This document shows, piece after piece, positions 9,003 to 17,861 of a DNA stretch of 64,000 bases. Origin of the DNA: Mycolicibacterium austroafricanum (GTDB lineage Bacteria > Actinomycetota > Actinomycetes > Mycobacteriales > Mycobacteriaceae); contig NZ_HG964450.1 of the NCBI RefSeq assembly GCF_000612725.1, positions 976,712 to 1,040,711 on the forward strand. The letters run 5' to 3'. A program made the position numbers and the translations under genes. The notes beneath the pieces are model-generated. The model was not told where the DNA came from. It ran no database searches and worked only from the letters and a program-made list of their open reading frames with translations. The stretch's first letter is position 1; each line of letters begins with the position of its first letter.

Positions 9003-9911
9003 ATGAAGAACTCGCGCACCGCACTTTTCGCCGTCCTCGCCGGTGTTGTACTTGCCGGCTGTTCGTCCACGACTGAGGCGGCGACCACCGAAACACCCAG
9101 CGAATTCGCCGATCTGGCAGCGTCACCGGCATGCACCGAGCTGCGCGCCGAGAATCCCGACCTCGCCGGCAAGACCCTCACCAACGCGATCAACCCCTAC
9201 ACGCCGGGCTACGAGACCATCAATCCGGAAAACCCCAGTGAATACCAGGGTTTCGACATCGATCTGGGCAACGCGCTCGGCGCCTGCCTGGGCTTCAAAA
9301 ACGACTACCTCTCGGTCGGATTCTCCGAACTGATCCCGACGGTCGCCAGCGGCCAGGCCGACTGGATCATCTCCAACCTCTACGCGACAGAAGAGCGCGC
9401 CGCCGGCGGCGTCGACTTCATCAGCTACTCAAAGGTGTTCGACGGGATCCTGGTGGCCAAGGACAATCCGAAGAACATCACCGGCATCGACACCTCGCTG
9501 TGCGGACTCACGGTGGCGCTCAACAAGGGATATGTCGAGGTTCCGCTCGTCGAAGCCGTCGGGCCCGAGTGTGTGGCAACCGGCCTGAAGGCACCGACCG
9601 TCAGCCTGTTCGATTCCAGCGCCGACTGCACACAGGCGGTCCTCGCCGGACGCGCAGACGCCTACATGAACGACATCAACACCGTCAACGCGTTCGTCGC
9701 CGAGCATCCCGACGAACTCGCCTCCGCAGAAACCGTCATGCTCGACTACACGATCGGTATCGGGGTTCCCCAGGGCGACCACCAGTTCCGCGACGCCATC
9801 CAGGCGGCACTCACCGAGGTGCAGGCGAGCGGACTGCAGGACGAACTGGCCGCCAAATGGAAGCTGTCCGAGAACGCGGTAGCGGCACCCACAATCCTCA
9901 GCGTGGGCTGA
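9003..9911 (+). CDS. ABC transporter substrate-binding lipoprotein, family 3 (amino-acid type)
   Basis: The 302-residue protein starts with a lipoprotein signal peptide ending in the lipobox LAGC (Cys20). A periplasmic-binding-protein type 2 fold of SBP family 3 follows (GFDIDLGNALGACLGF; VSGQADW-type segment VASGQADWIISNLYATEERA; GLTVALNKGYVEVPLV; VLAGRADAYMNDINT). Such proteins capture polar amino acids or related small amides outside the membrane and deliver them to the permease. It is the first gene of a four-gene operon with the permease-ATPase, RidA and an amidase. The four extra cysteines in the mature part (near residues 43, 97, 167 and 184) could form disulfides. The substrate cannot be read from sequence. 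Confidence 0.9.
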   Translation: MKNSRTALFAVLAGVVLAGCSSTTEAATTETPSEFADLAASPACTELRAENPDLAGKTLTNAINPYTPGYETINPENPSEYQGFDIDLGNALGACLGFKNDYLSVGFSELIPTVASGQADWIISNLYATEERAAGGVDFISYSKVFDGILVAKDNPKNITGIDTSLCGLTVALNKGYVEVPLVEAVGPECVATGLKAPTVSLFDSSADCTQAVLAGRADAYMNDINTVNAFVAEHPDELASAETVMLDYTIGIGVPQGDHQFRDAIQAALTEVQASGLQDELAAKWKLSENAVAAPTILSVG

Positions 9912-9966
9912 GGAACACCCCAATACTGCTGCTACCGCTCGTATCTGACAGAGGCGACGTGAATAC

Positions 9967-11499
9967 ATGGACAAGTTCCTGCACTACCTGACGCTGCCGT
10001 GGCTCATCGACGGCATGCTCTTCACCCTCCAGCTCACGCTGTACGGATTCACCGGGGGGCTGTTTCTCGGCGTTCTCCTTGCCGCGCTGCAACTTACACG
10101 GTCACGCGCCCTCACCGCGATAGGGCGTACCTACGTCGTCATCTATCGCGGCACCCCGCTGATACTGCAGCTCGTCTTCGTGTTCACCGCACTACCCCAC
10201 ATCGGCATCACCCTGCCGCCAGTCGCCGCCGGCTCGGTCGCCCTCGCGATGAACGAAGCCGTCTTCATATCCGAGATCCTGCGCTCGGGGATCAAGGGCG
10301 TGGACCCCGGCCAGTCACTCGCCGGGCGAGCGCTCGGCCTGGAACCCCGCAAGCTGATGCGACGCGTCATCGCCCCGCAGGCATTCCGGTCGATGGTGCC
10401 CGCCCTGGGCAACGAGTTCATCTCCACCATGAAGAACTCTGCGCTCGCGTCGGTTATCGCCGTGCCCGAGCTCACCCTGCGCACCCAGCAGCTCGCCTCG
10501 TCCACCTTCGACTATTTCTCCATCTACTTCGCGACCGCCGTAATGTATCTCGCCCTCACCGCAGTCCTGAGCATCATCCAGCTGCTGCTCGAGGACGCGC
10601 TCAACCTCGACCGGGCGAACCGATCGCTGCTGTCCCGGTTGGACTTCCGGCGCCGGACGACCACGCCCACCCCTGTTGTGACCCCCGTCGTCCCGGCCGG
10701 TCCGCAGGTCGAGCGGCAGGAGATCGGCGACACCGTCCTCGACATCCGGGACCTCCACAAGGCGTATGGCGCCAACCAGGTGCTCAACGGCATCACGATG
10801 TCGGCGAGGCAGGGCGAGGTCATTGCTCTGCTCGGGCCGAGCGGATCCGGAAAGAGCACGTTGCTGCGCACGATCAACCACCTCGAGTCGGTCGACACCG
10901 GCACGATCCGTATCGCCGGGCAGACCCTCGGCTATGACGAGTCCGGCATGCCGCTTCCCGAGGGGCGGATCGCGAAGGCCCGGATCGACGCCGGTGTCGG
11001 CATGGTCTTCCAGCACTTCAACCTGTTCAACCACATGACGGTGAGGGAGAACATCGCGGCTCCGCTGCGCTGGATCCAGCGTCTGGGCAAGGAGGAGGCG
11101 GCCGAACGCGCTGACGCACTGCTGTCGCAGGTGGGTCTCGCGGACAAGGCCGACACCCTCCCTCACCGGTTGTCCGGCGGGCAGCAGCAGCGGGTCGGCA
11201 TCGCACGCGCGCTGGCCGCCCGACCCCGAATCCTGCTGCTCGACGAACCCACAAGTGCGCTCGACCCCGAACTCGTCGCGGAGGTGCTCGGCGTCATCCG
11301 CGGCCTGGCCCACCACCACGGGCTCACGATGATCATCGCGACCCACCAGTTGCGGTTCGCTCTGGAAGTCGCCGACCGCGCCGTCTTCATGGCGGGCGGG
11401 GTGGTCGTCGAAGAGGGCAGCGCCGACCAGGTGATCAACCGACCCCAGGATCCGGCCACGGCCCGCTTCGTCAACGCGATGCAGCTGGCGGCCGGATGA
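9967..11499 (+). CDS. Fused ABC permease and ATPase for amino-acid-type substrate
   Basis: This 510-residue protein joins two normally separate subunits. Residues ~1-215 are a HisM/GlnP-type permease with an EAA-like loop (GLEPRKLMRRVIAPQAFRSMVPALGNE). Residues ~250-505 are an ABC ATPase with Walker A GPSGSGKST, Q-loop MVFQHFNLFNHMTV, signature LSGGQQQR, Walker B ILLLDEPTSALD and a switch His in ATHQ. A Pro/Thr-rich linker (about 225-245) connects them. A dimer would supply the full two-permease, two-ATPase importer. The gene lies 55 bp after the lipoprotein gene, and its stop overlaps the ridA start (ATGA). Confidence 0.92.
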   Translation: MDKFLHYLTLPWLIDGMLFTLQLTLYGFTGGLFLGVLLAALQLTRSRALTAIGRTYVVIYRGTPLILQLVFVFTALPHIGITLPPVAAGSVALAMNEAVFISEILRSGIKGVDPGQSLAGRALGLEPRKLMRRVIAPQAFRSMVPALGNEFISTMKNSALASVIAVPELTLRTQQLASSTFDYFSIYFATAVMYLALTAVLSIIQLLLEDALNLDRANRSLLSRLDFRRRTTTPTPVVTPVVPAGPQVERQEIGDTVLDIRDLHKAYGANQVLNGITMSARQGEVIALLGPSGSGKSTLLRTINHLESVDTGTIRIAGQTLGYDESGMPLPEGRIAKARIDAGVGMVFQHFNLFNHMTVRENIAAPLRWIQRLGKEEAAERADALLSQVGLADKADTLPHRLSGGQQQRVGIARALAARPRILLLDEPTSALDPELVAEVLGVIRGLAHHHGLTMIIATHQLRFALEVADRAVFMAGGVVVEEGSADQVINRPQDPATARFVNAMQLAAG

Positions 11500-11933
11500 C
11501 CGTCAAGCAGACCTTCAATTTCACTGCTGCCGAAGGAGTTCCGCCAAAGGTCGGCCCGTTCGCACACGCCACCCGCTGGGGTGACACCCTCTATGTGACA
11601 GGCCAGATGCCCACCGATCCGGCCACCGGCACGCTCGTCGACGGCGGCCTCGCCGAGCAGGCGAACCGAGTCCTGGCGAACCTCTCGGCGGTGCTCGCCC
11701 AGTTCGGCGCGACCCTCGACGACGCCCTGATGGTGCGCGTGTACCTCACCGACTTCGACGACTTCGACGACTTCAACGCCGAGTACGTCAAATGGTTCAA
11801 GGGTCCGCTGCCCAGTCGCACGTGTGTGGGCACCACCGGCCTCGCGGTGGGAGCGGCCGTCGAAATCGACCTCGTCGTAGGCCTTTCCCACCCTCAGTCC
11901 ACCCCCGCACCGGCACCTTCGGAGGCATCATGA
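11496..11933 (+). CDS. RidA/YjgF-family enamine-imine deaminase
   Basis: The 145-residue protein has the RidA pattern: GPFAHATRWGDTLYVTGQMPTD, then QANRVLANLSAVLAQFGATLDD, VRVYLTDFDDFDDFNAEY and the C-terminal LPSRTCVGTTGLAVGAAVEID with the conserved Arg that binds the carboxylate. RidA enzymes hydrolyse reactive enamines or imines made by PLP enzymes or amine oxidation. In this operon it may act in the degradation path for the imported substrate rather than as a housekeeping RidA. It is coupled by 4-bp ATGA overlaps to both the transporter gene and the amidase gene. Confidence 0.9.
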   Translation: MTVKQTFNFTAAEGVPPKVGPFAHATRWGDTLYVTGQMPTDPATGTLVDGGLAEQANRVLANLSAVLAQFGATLDDALMVRVYLTDFDDFDDFNAEYVKWFKGPLPSRTCVGTTGLAVGAAVEIDLVVGLSHPQSTPAPAPSEAS

Positions 11934-13051
11934 TCTTCCCGACCCTTCATCCCGGCGAAGGCCACATCGGTGGCGAGCACTACCTGCCCTCGCATCCCGA
12001 CGAGGTGCTCTGGGGCTGGCTTCCCAACGCGCAGACCCGGCCGGCGCTCTCGGTGGCCTCCGGTGACACCGTGACGATCGACACGGTGAGCCACGAGGGA
12101 ATCCTCGAAGACCAAGGCCGCGACCCGGTTTCGTACTTTGCGCAGTTCGGTGTCACCAACGTCCTCAAGGACGTCATCGACATCGCGTCAAGCCCTCTGG
12201 CGCATGACGACTCCTGCGGTCCGCACATCGTCACCGGGCCGGTCCGCGTCGCCAACGCCGATCCCGGTGACGTGCTCAAGATCGAGGTCCTGGATCTGGC
12301 GATGCGCGTGCCCTACGGGTTCGTCAGCAGCCGGCACGGTTACGGCGCGCTCGCCGGGGAGTTCCCGGAGTTCCCGGATTCCGAGCCGGTCCGTGAGGTC
12401 GACCAGATCGTCTCGATGGGCACGATCTGCCATTTCAGTTGGGTCGAGATGCTGCAGGGTAAGCCTTACGGCAAGATCGCTGCGGGCCACGGCAGCGGGC
12501 GCACCGTGCAGTTCCCGGTCAACCCGTTCCTCGGCATCATGGGCGTCGCCCGCGCCACCGAGGACCCGGTGCCGTCGGTGCCTCCCGGCACCCACGGCGG
12601 GAACATCGACATCAAGCACGTGGTGACGGGGTCGACGCTGTACCTGCCCGTGCAGGTCGAGGGGGCCAACTTCTTCGCCGGCGACCCGCATTTCGCGCAG
12701 GGCAACGGCGAGGTGGCGCTGACGGCGCTCGAGGCGTCACTGCGCGCCACCGTGCGACTGACGGTGCTGAAGTCCGGCGACGCCCACTCGGCGATCGGAG
12801 CCCTGACCAACCCGGTGGTGGAAACCGCGACGCACTGGATTCCGACCGGTATGGACGCCGACCTCGACGAGGCCATGCGTATCGCGGTCCGAAACGCCAT
12901 CGCCTTTCTCAACACCCGGTTCGGCGTGCCGCGCGATGTCGCGCTGGCCTACCTGTCGGCGGCCGGCGACTTCGAGGTGAGCCAGGTGGTGGACGCGGTC
13001 AAGGGCGTGCACTGCATGATCCGCAAGGCCGACTGGGCCGCCTGGTTGTAG
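11930..13051 (+). CDS. Acetamidase/formamidase family protein (FmdA/AmdA)
   Basis: The 373-residue protein carries motifs of the FmdA_AmdA family: VASGDTVTIDTVSHEG, HDDSCGPHIVTGPVRVANADPGDVLKIEVLD, VPPGTHGGNIDIKHV and FFAGDPHFAQGNGEVALTALE. These zinc-dependent enzymes release ammonia from short amides. The ATG overlaps the ridA stop, with GGAGG 4 nt upstream. As the last gene of the uptake operon it suggests the imported compound is an amide or is converted to one, giving ammonium and a carboxylate. The exact substrate is inference; family members include formamidase, acetamidase and related amidohydrolases. Confidence 0.88.
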   Translation: MIFPTLHPGEGHIGGEHYLPSHPDEVLWGWLPNAQTRPALSVASGDTVTIDTVSHEGILEDQGRDPVSYFAQFGVTNVLKDVIDIASSPLAHDDSCGPHIVTGPVRVANADPGDVLKIEVLDLAMRVPYGFVSSRHGYGALAGEFPEFPDSEPVREVDQIVSMGTICHFSWVEMLQGKPYGKIAAGHGSGRTVQFPVNPFLGIMGVARATEDPVPSVPPGTHGGNIDIKHVVTGSTLYLPVQVEGANFFAGDPHFAQGNGEVALTALEASLRATVRLTVLKSGDAHSAIGALTNPVVETATHWIPTGMDADLDEAMRIAVRNAIAFLNTRFGVPRDVALAYLSAAGDFEVSQVVDAVKGVHCMIRKADWAAWL

Positions 13052-13079
13052 GCGCGGGCTGTGGGCGCGCGAGGGTCAG

Positions 13080-13838
13080 CTAGATCCAGCGCGCCAGGAT
13101 CTCCCTGGCCCGCTCGGCCAGCGCCGCCTGCCAGAACGGGCCGAAACTGATCCGGGCCACCCCGAGCGGTCCGTATGACGCCGGGTCGGCCGACTCCGGC
13201 CGGGCGATCGCGTTCACCGGCAGCGGCAGCTCCGAGGTCAGACGCCGCATCACCTCCGGCGGATGGACACCGACCGGGTAGAGAACGTCCGCCCCGGCGG
13301 CGGCGGCTTCTTTCAGCCGCGCGATCGCGCGGTCCACCCGGTCGGACTCGTCGCCGTCCTGACGCAGGAACAGATCCGTCCTGGCGTTGACCACCACGTG
13401 GACGCCCGCCGCGTCCGCCGCCGCCCGCAGCGCACCAACCAGCTGCGCATGTTCGGAGGACGACCGCAGCCGCCCGCCTTCGCTGTGCACGGTGTCCTCG
13501 ATGTTGAGGCCGACCGCGCCCACGGACAGCAGACCCTCGATGAGGCGGGTCGGCGCTTCGGCATATCCGGATTCGATGTCGACCGAAAGCGGAACGTCGA
13601 CGGCGGCGGTGATCTGGGCGACGCGGGTCAACACGTCGTCGAACGTCATGCCCTCTCTGTCGGACTTACCGACCGAGTCCGCGAGCGGGTGGCTGCCCAC
13701 CGTCAGCGCCGCGAAGCCGGCGTCGGTGGCCAGCTTCGCCGACCAGGCGTCCCACACCGTCGGCAGGATCACCGGGTTGCCGGGCTGGTGCAACGCCAGC
13801 AACGCCTCCGCGCGAGCCTTCAACACATCGTTCGTCAT
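13080..13838 (-). CDS. Isocitrate lyase/PEP mutase family protein
   Basis: The 252-residue protein is a short ICL/PEPM-superfamily TIM barrel (PVILPTVWDAWSAKLATDAGF; VDIESGYAEAPTRLIEGLLSVGAVGLNIEDT, containing the metal-binding acidic positions; VNARTDLFL; GADVLYPVGVHPPEVMRRL). Members cleave or rearrange C-C or C-P bonds of 2-methylisocitrate-like or oxaloacetate-like acids. The classical isocitrate lyase KKCGH loop is not present, so glyoxylate-cycle activity is not expected. The gene is convergent with the amidase operon and its product is not assigned. Confidence 0.82.
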   Translation of the reverse strand: MTNDVLKARAEALLALHQPGNPVILPTVWDAWSAKLATDAGFAALTVGSHPLADSVGKSDREGMTFDDVLTRVAQITAAVDVPLSVDIESGYAEAPTRLIEGLLSVGAVGLNIEDTVHSEGGRLRSSSEHAQLVGALRAAADAAGVHVVVNARTDLFLRQDGDESDRVDRAIARLKEAAAAGADVLYPVGVHPPEVMRRLTSELPLPVNAIARPESADPASYGPLGVARISFGPFWQAALAERAREILARWI

Positions 13839-13946
13839 CGACCTCTCCGCTCATCAAAGTGATCTGTCTCACGCTTAACACCGGTGATTTAGCTAGCATC
13901 AGTTGCGTACTGTGATCCATGACACCCTTCAGCCCAAGGAGGTCGC

Positions 13947-14249
13947 TTGTCCAGCACCAGCACCACCGAACTCTCCCAGCTTCACGAACTGATCGGAAGC
14001 CTCCGGCGATGCGTGACATCGCTGGCGTCGCGATACGGGGACAGCCCAGCCACCCGTCGCATCGTCAACGACGCCGAACGGCTTCTCAACGACATCGACC
14101 GCCTGGACATCGACGCCGAAGAGTTGGAGCTCGTCCGCGGGGTCAGCCGGCACCCGCACGTCGCCGAGCGGATCGCGATCCCGGACACCCAGTACGACAC
14201 CGAGTTCTGGCGCGGCGTCGACGACGAGGGCCTCGGCGGCACTCACTGA
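13947..14249 (+). CDS. Conserved hypothetical protein, first gene of the Sdh1 operon (Rv0250c-like)
   Basis: The 100-residue protein is hydrophilic and probably helical (TTELSQLHELIGSLRRCVTS; IVNDAERLLNDIDRLDIDAE) with a conserved-looking tail AERIAIPDTQYDTEFWRGVDD. It begins at TTG 13947, chosen because AAGGAGG (13937-13943) lies 3-4 nt upstream; no ATG or GTG gives a comparable fit. It lies 41 bp before sdhC and occupies the place of Rv0250c next to the succinate dehydrogenase genes, so a role in assembly or control of the complex is possible but unproven. Confidence 0.82.
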   Translation: MSSTSTTELSQLHELIGSLRRCVTSLASRYGDSPATRRIVNDAERLLNDIDRLDIDAEELELVRGVSRHPHVAERIAIPDTQYDTEFWRGVDDEGLGGTH

Positions 14250-14290
14250 ACCGTGCCGCCCGGGGGACATAACTTCATCGAAAGGTAACT

Positions 14291-15112
14291 GTGAGCGCAC
14301 CCACCGCCGACCGCAACGCGACCGGCGTCTTCTCGCCTGGCCGTGCCCAGATCCCGCAGCGCACGCTGCGGACCGACCGGTGGTGGATGTCGCCGCTGAT
14401 CATCAACCTGGGCTTCGCCACGTTCGTCATCTACGCGACCGTCCGGGCGTTCATGCAGAACAACTACTTCGTCGCGGAGTACGGCTACCTGACCCCGTTC
14501 TACTCGCCGTGCGTCAGCACCGGGTGCGTACCGGAGGCCAGCCACTTCGGCCAGTTCCTGCCCGACGTGTGGTGGTTGCCGTATGCGGCGCTGTCCCTGC
14601 CCTTCCTGCTGCTGTTCCGGCTCACGTGCTACTACTACCGCGGCGCCTACTACCGCACGGTGTGGCAGTCGCCGACCGCCTGCGCGGTCGCCGAACCCCG
14701 CGCGAAGTACACCGGGGAGACCCGCCTTCCGCTGATCATCCAGAACACCCACCGGTACTTCTTCTACATCGCCGCCATCATCTCGGTGATCAACACCTAC
14801 GACGCGATCATCGCCTTCCACAAGCCCGACGGCGGTTTCGGACTCGGCCTGGGCAACGTCATCCTCGTGGTCAACGTGATCCTGCTGTGGACCTACACGG
14901 TCTCCTGCCACTCGTGCAGGCACGTCGCAGGCGGACGGCTCAAGCACTTCTCCAAACACCCTGTCCGCTACTGGATGTGGACGCAGATCAGCAAGCTCAA
15001 CACCCGCCACAAGATGTATGCCTGGATCACCCTGGGCACCCTGATGTTGACCGACTTCTACATCATGTTGGTCGCCAGCGGAACCATTTCTGACCTGAGA
15101 TTCATTGGCTGA
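14291..15112 (+). CDS. sdhC: Succinate dehydrogenase (Sdh1) membrane anchor subunit
   Basis: The 273-residue membrane protein has five hydrophobic segments (for example PLIINLGFATFVIYATVRAF, LPYAALSLPFLLLFRLTCYY, VILVVNVILLWTYTVSC, AWITLGTLMLTDFYIMLVA). Conserved cysteine pairs (FYSPCVSTGCVPE; SCHSCRH) and several histidines could bind a cofactor or stabilise the anchor. It corresponds to Rv0249c, the atypical single-chain anchor of mycobacterial Sdh1, which carries electrons to menaquinone. The start is a GTG. It is followed 48 bp later by sdhA. Confidence 0.88.
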   Translation: MSAPTADRNATGVFSPGRAQIPQRTLRTDRWWMSPLIINLGFATFVIYATVRAFMQNNYFVAEYGYLTPFYSPCVSTGCVPEASHFGQFLPDVWWLPYAALSLPFLLLFRLTCYYYRGAYYRTVWQSPTACAVAEPRAKYTGETRLPLIIQNTHRYFFYIAAIISVINTYDAIIAFHKPDGGFGLGLGNVILVVNVILLWTYTVSCHSCRHVAGGRLKHFSKHPVRYWMWTQISKLNTRHKMYAWITLGTLMLTDFYIMLVASGTISDLRFIG

Positions 15113-15160
15113 CAACGCATTGTCTCCCAGCGGAACGGTCAGACTGACAAGTGAGGATTA

Positions 15161-17074
15161 ATGGCTGAACTAGAACGGCACGAGTACGACGTGGTCGTGA
15201 TCGGTGCCGGAGGGGCCGGACTGCGCGCGGTCATCGAAGCCCGTGAGCGTGGCCTGCGGGTGGCGGTGGTGACCAAGTCGCTGTTCGGCAAGGCCCACAC
15301 CGTGATGGCCGAGGGCGGCTGCGCGGCCGCGATGCGCAACGTCAACACCAAGGACTCCTGGCAGGTGCACTTCGGTGACACCATGCGCGGCGGCAAGTTC
15401 CTCAACAACTGGCGGATGGCCGAACTGCACGCCCAAGAGGCGCCGGACCGGGTCTGGGAGCTGGAAACCTACGGCGCATTGTTCGACCGCACCAAGGACG
15501 GCCGCATCAGCCAGCGCAACTTCGGCGGGCACACCTACCCGCGGCTGGCGCACGTCGGTGACCGCACCGGTCTGGAGATCATCCGCACCTTGCAGCAGAA
15601 GATCGTGTCGCTGCAGCAGGAGGACAAGAAGGAACTCGGCGACTTCGAGGCCCGGATCCGGGTCTTCCACGAGACGTCGATCACCGAGCTGATCAAGGAC
15701 GGCGACCGGATCGCGGGAGCGTTCGGCTATTACCGCGAGACCGGCAAGTTCGTGCTGTTCGAGGCGCCCGCGATCGTGCTCGCCACCGGCGGCATCGGCA
15801 AGTCGTTCAAGGTGTCGTCGAACTCCTGGGAGTACACCGGCGACGGGCACGCGCTGGCGCTGCGCGCCGGTTCGGGTCTGATCAACATGGAGTTCATCCA
15901 GTTCCACCCGACGGGCATGGTCTGGCCGCTGTCGGTGAAGGGCATCCTCGTCACCGAGGGCGTGCGCGGCGACGGCGGAGTCCTGAAGAACTCCGACGGC
16001 AAGCGGTTCATGTTCGACTACATCCCCGAGGTGTTCAAGGGGCAGTACGCCGAGTCTGAAGAAGAAGCCGACCAGTGGCTCAAGGACAACGACTCCGCCC
16101 GCCGCACCCCCGATCTGCTGCCCCGCGACGAGGTGGCCCGCGCCATCAACGAAGAGGTCAAGGCAGGCCGCGGAACACCGCACGGCGGTGTGTATCTCGA
16201 CATCGCGTCGCGCATGCCGGCCGAGGAGATCAAGCGCCGGTTGCCGTCGATGTACCACCAGTTCATCGAGCTGGCCGAGGTCGACATCACCAAGGACGAG
16301 ATGGAGGTCGGCCCGACCTGTCACTACGTGATGGGTGGCATCGAGGTCGACCCCGACAGCGGCGGTGCCGCCACCCTCGGACTGTTCGCCGCGGGCGAAT
16401 GCTCCGGCGGCATGCACGGCTCCAACCGGCTCGGCGGCAACTCGCTGTCGGACCTGCTGGTGTTCGGCCGCCGCGCCGGGCTCGGCGCCTCCGACTACGT
16501 CCGCTCCCTGCCCGATCGGCCGAAGGTGTCAGAAGTGGCGCTGGAGCGGGCCGAGAAGCTGGCGCTGGAACCGTTCGAGGCGAAGGACAACGCCGAGAAT
16601 CCGTACACGCTGCACGCCGAGTTGCAGGAGTCGATGAACGACCTGGCCGGCATCATCCGCAAGCAGAACGAACTCGAAGAGGTCCTGCTCAAGATCGACG
16701 AGCTGAAGCGGCGCTACCGGAACGTCGTCGTCGAGGGCGGGCGCATCTTCAACCCGGGCTGGCATCTGGCCATCGACATGCGCAACATGCTGCTGGTCAG
16801 CGAGTGCGTCGCCAAGGCGGCGCTCAAGCGCACCGAGAGTCGCGGCGGGCACACCCGCGACGACTTCCCGCAGATGGACTCGAACTGGCGCAACAAGCTG
16901 CTGGTCTGCAAGACCGTCGGCGGCGGTGACGACCCGGTCATCCCGGAGATCTCGGTCGAGGTGGAGCCGCAGCCGCCGATGCGGCCCGATCTGCTCGCCA
17001 CGTTCGAGCTGTCCGAACTGGAGAAGTACTACACCGCCGAGGAATTGGCCGAGCACCCGCAACGGAAGGGCTGA
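15161..17074 (+). CDS. sdhA: Succinate dehydrogenase flavoprotein subunit (Sdh1)
   Basis: The 637-residue flavoprotein oxidises succinate to fumarate on the cytoplasmic face of the membrane. Visible motifs are the FAD dinucleotide fold VVVIGAGGAGLRAVIEARERG, the covalent-FAD His region FGKAHTVMAEGGCAAAM, active-site segments (MEFIQFHPTGMVWP; LLPRDEVARAINEEVK; CHYVMGGIEVD) and the Rossmann closure FAAGECSGGMHGSNRLGGNSL. Length and motifs match the longer Sdh1-type SdhA (Rv0248c). The sdhB start follows 2 bp after its stop. Confidence 0.95.
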   Translation: MAELERHEYDVVVIGAGGAGLRAVIEARERGLRVAVVTKSLFGKAHTVMAEGGCAAAMRNVNTKDSWQVHFGDTMRGGKFLNNWRMAELHAQEAPDRVWELETYGALFDRTKDGRISQRNFGGHTYPRLAHVGDRTGLEIIRTLQQKIVSLQQEDKKELGDFEARIRVFHETSITELIKDGDRIAGAFGYYRETGKFVLFEAPAIVLATGGIGKSFKVSSNSWEYTGDGHALALRAGSGLINMEFIQFHPTGMVWPLSVKGILVTEGVRGDGGVLKNSDGKRFMFDYIPEVFKGQYAESEEEADQWLKDNDSARRTPDLLPRDEVARAINEEVKAGRGTPHGGVYLDIASRMPAEEIKRRLPSMYHQFIELAEVDITKDEMEVGPTCHYVMGGIEVDPDSGGAATLGLFAAGECSGGMHGSNRLGGNSLSDLLVFGRRAGLGASDYVRSLPDRPKVSEVALERAEKLALEPFEAKDNAENPYTLHAELQESMNDLAGIIRKQNELEEVLLKIDELKRRYRNVVVEGGRIFNPGWHLAIDMRNMLLVSECVAKAALKRTESRGGHTRDDFPQMDSNWRNKLLVCKTVGGGDDPVIPEISVEVEPQPPMRPDLLATFELSELEKYYTAEELAEHPQRKG

Positions 17075-17076
17075 CA

Positions 17077-17832
17077 ATGGCTGCCTACCAAGGAAAGCTG
17101 CGCGTCTGGCGCGGCGACGACACCGGCGGTGGACTGCAGGATTTCACCGTGGAGGTCAACGACGGCGAGGTGGTGCTGGACATCATCCACCGCCTGCAGG
17201 CCACCCAGACCCCGGACCTCGCGGTGCGGTGGAACTGCAAGGCCGGCAAGTGCGGCTCGTGCTCGGCGGAAATCAACGGCCGCCCCCGGCTGCTGTGCAT
17301 GACCCGGATGTCGACGTTCGGCGAGGACGAAGTCGTCACCGTCACCCCGCTGCGGACCTTCCCGGTGATGCGCGACCTGGTCACCGACGTGTCCTTCAAC
17401 TACGAGAAGGCCAGGGAAATCCCGTCGTTCGCCCCGCCGAAGAATCTGCAGCCCGGCGAGTACCGGATGGCGCAGGAGGACGTGAACCGGTCCCAGGAGT
17501 TCCGCAAGTGCATCGAGTGCTTCCTGTGCCAGAACGTCTGCCACGTCAACCGTGACCACGAGGAGAACAAGCTGGCGTTCTCCGGTCCGCGCTACCTGAT
17601 GCGCCAGGCCGAACTGGACATGCACCCGCTGGATACGCACGGGCACCGGGCCGAGCAGGCGCAGGACGAGAACGGTCTGGGGTACTGCAACATCACCAAG
17701 TGCTGCACCGAGGTGTGCCCCGAGCACATCAAGATCACCGACAACGCGTTGATCCCGATGAAGGAGCGCGCCGCCGACCGCAAGTACGACCCGGTGGTGT
17801 GGTTGGGCAACAAGCTGTTCCGCCGCCGCTGA
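17077..17832 (+). CDS. sdhB: Succinate dehydrogenase iron-sulfur subunit (Sdh1)
   Basis: The 251-residue protein holds the expected three clusters: a plant-type [2Fe-2S] site (WNCKAGKCGSCSAEINGRPRLLC) and two C-terminal bacterial-type sites (CIECFLCQNVCH; CNITKCCTEVCPEHI) for [4Fe-4S] and [3Fe-4S]. It carries electrons from the SdhA FAD to the membrane anchor. The start is an ATG 2 bp after the sdhA stop. The next gene, an unusual Cys-ladder protein, begins 29 bp downstream. Confidence 0.95.
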   Translation: MAAYQGKLRVWRGDDTGGGLQDFTVEVNDGEVVLDIIHRLQATQTPDLAVRWNCKAGKCGSCSAEINGRPRLLCMTRMSTFGEDEVVTVTPLRTFPVMRDLVTDVSFNYEKAREIPSFAPPKNLQPGEYRMAQEDVNRSQEFRKCIECFLCQNVCHVNRDHEENKLAFSGPRYLMRQAELDMHPLDTHGHRAEQAQDENGLGYCNITKCCTEVCPEHIKITDNALIPMKERAADRKYDPVVWLGNKLFRRR

Positions 17833-17861
17833 GCGGCGAATCGGGCGCAGGAAGTAGTCGT

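Noticed and set aside
15170..16417. 415-codon minus-strand frame opposite sdhA
   Set aside because: Shadow of the flavoprotein gene; composition is His/Asp/Val-rich with no recognisable motif.
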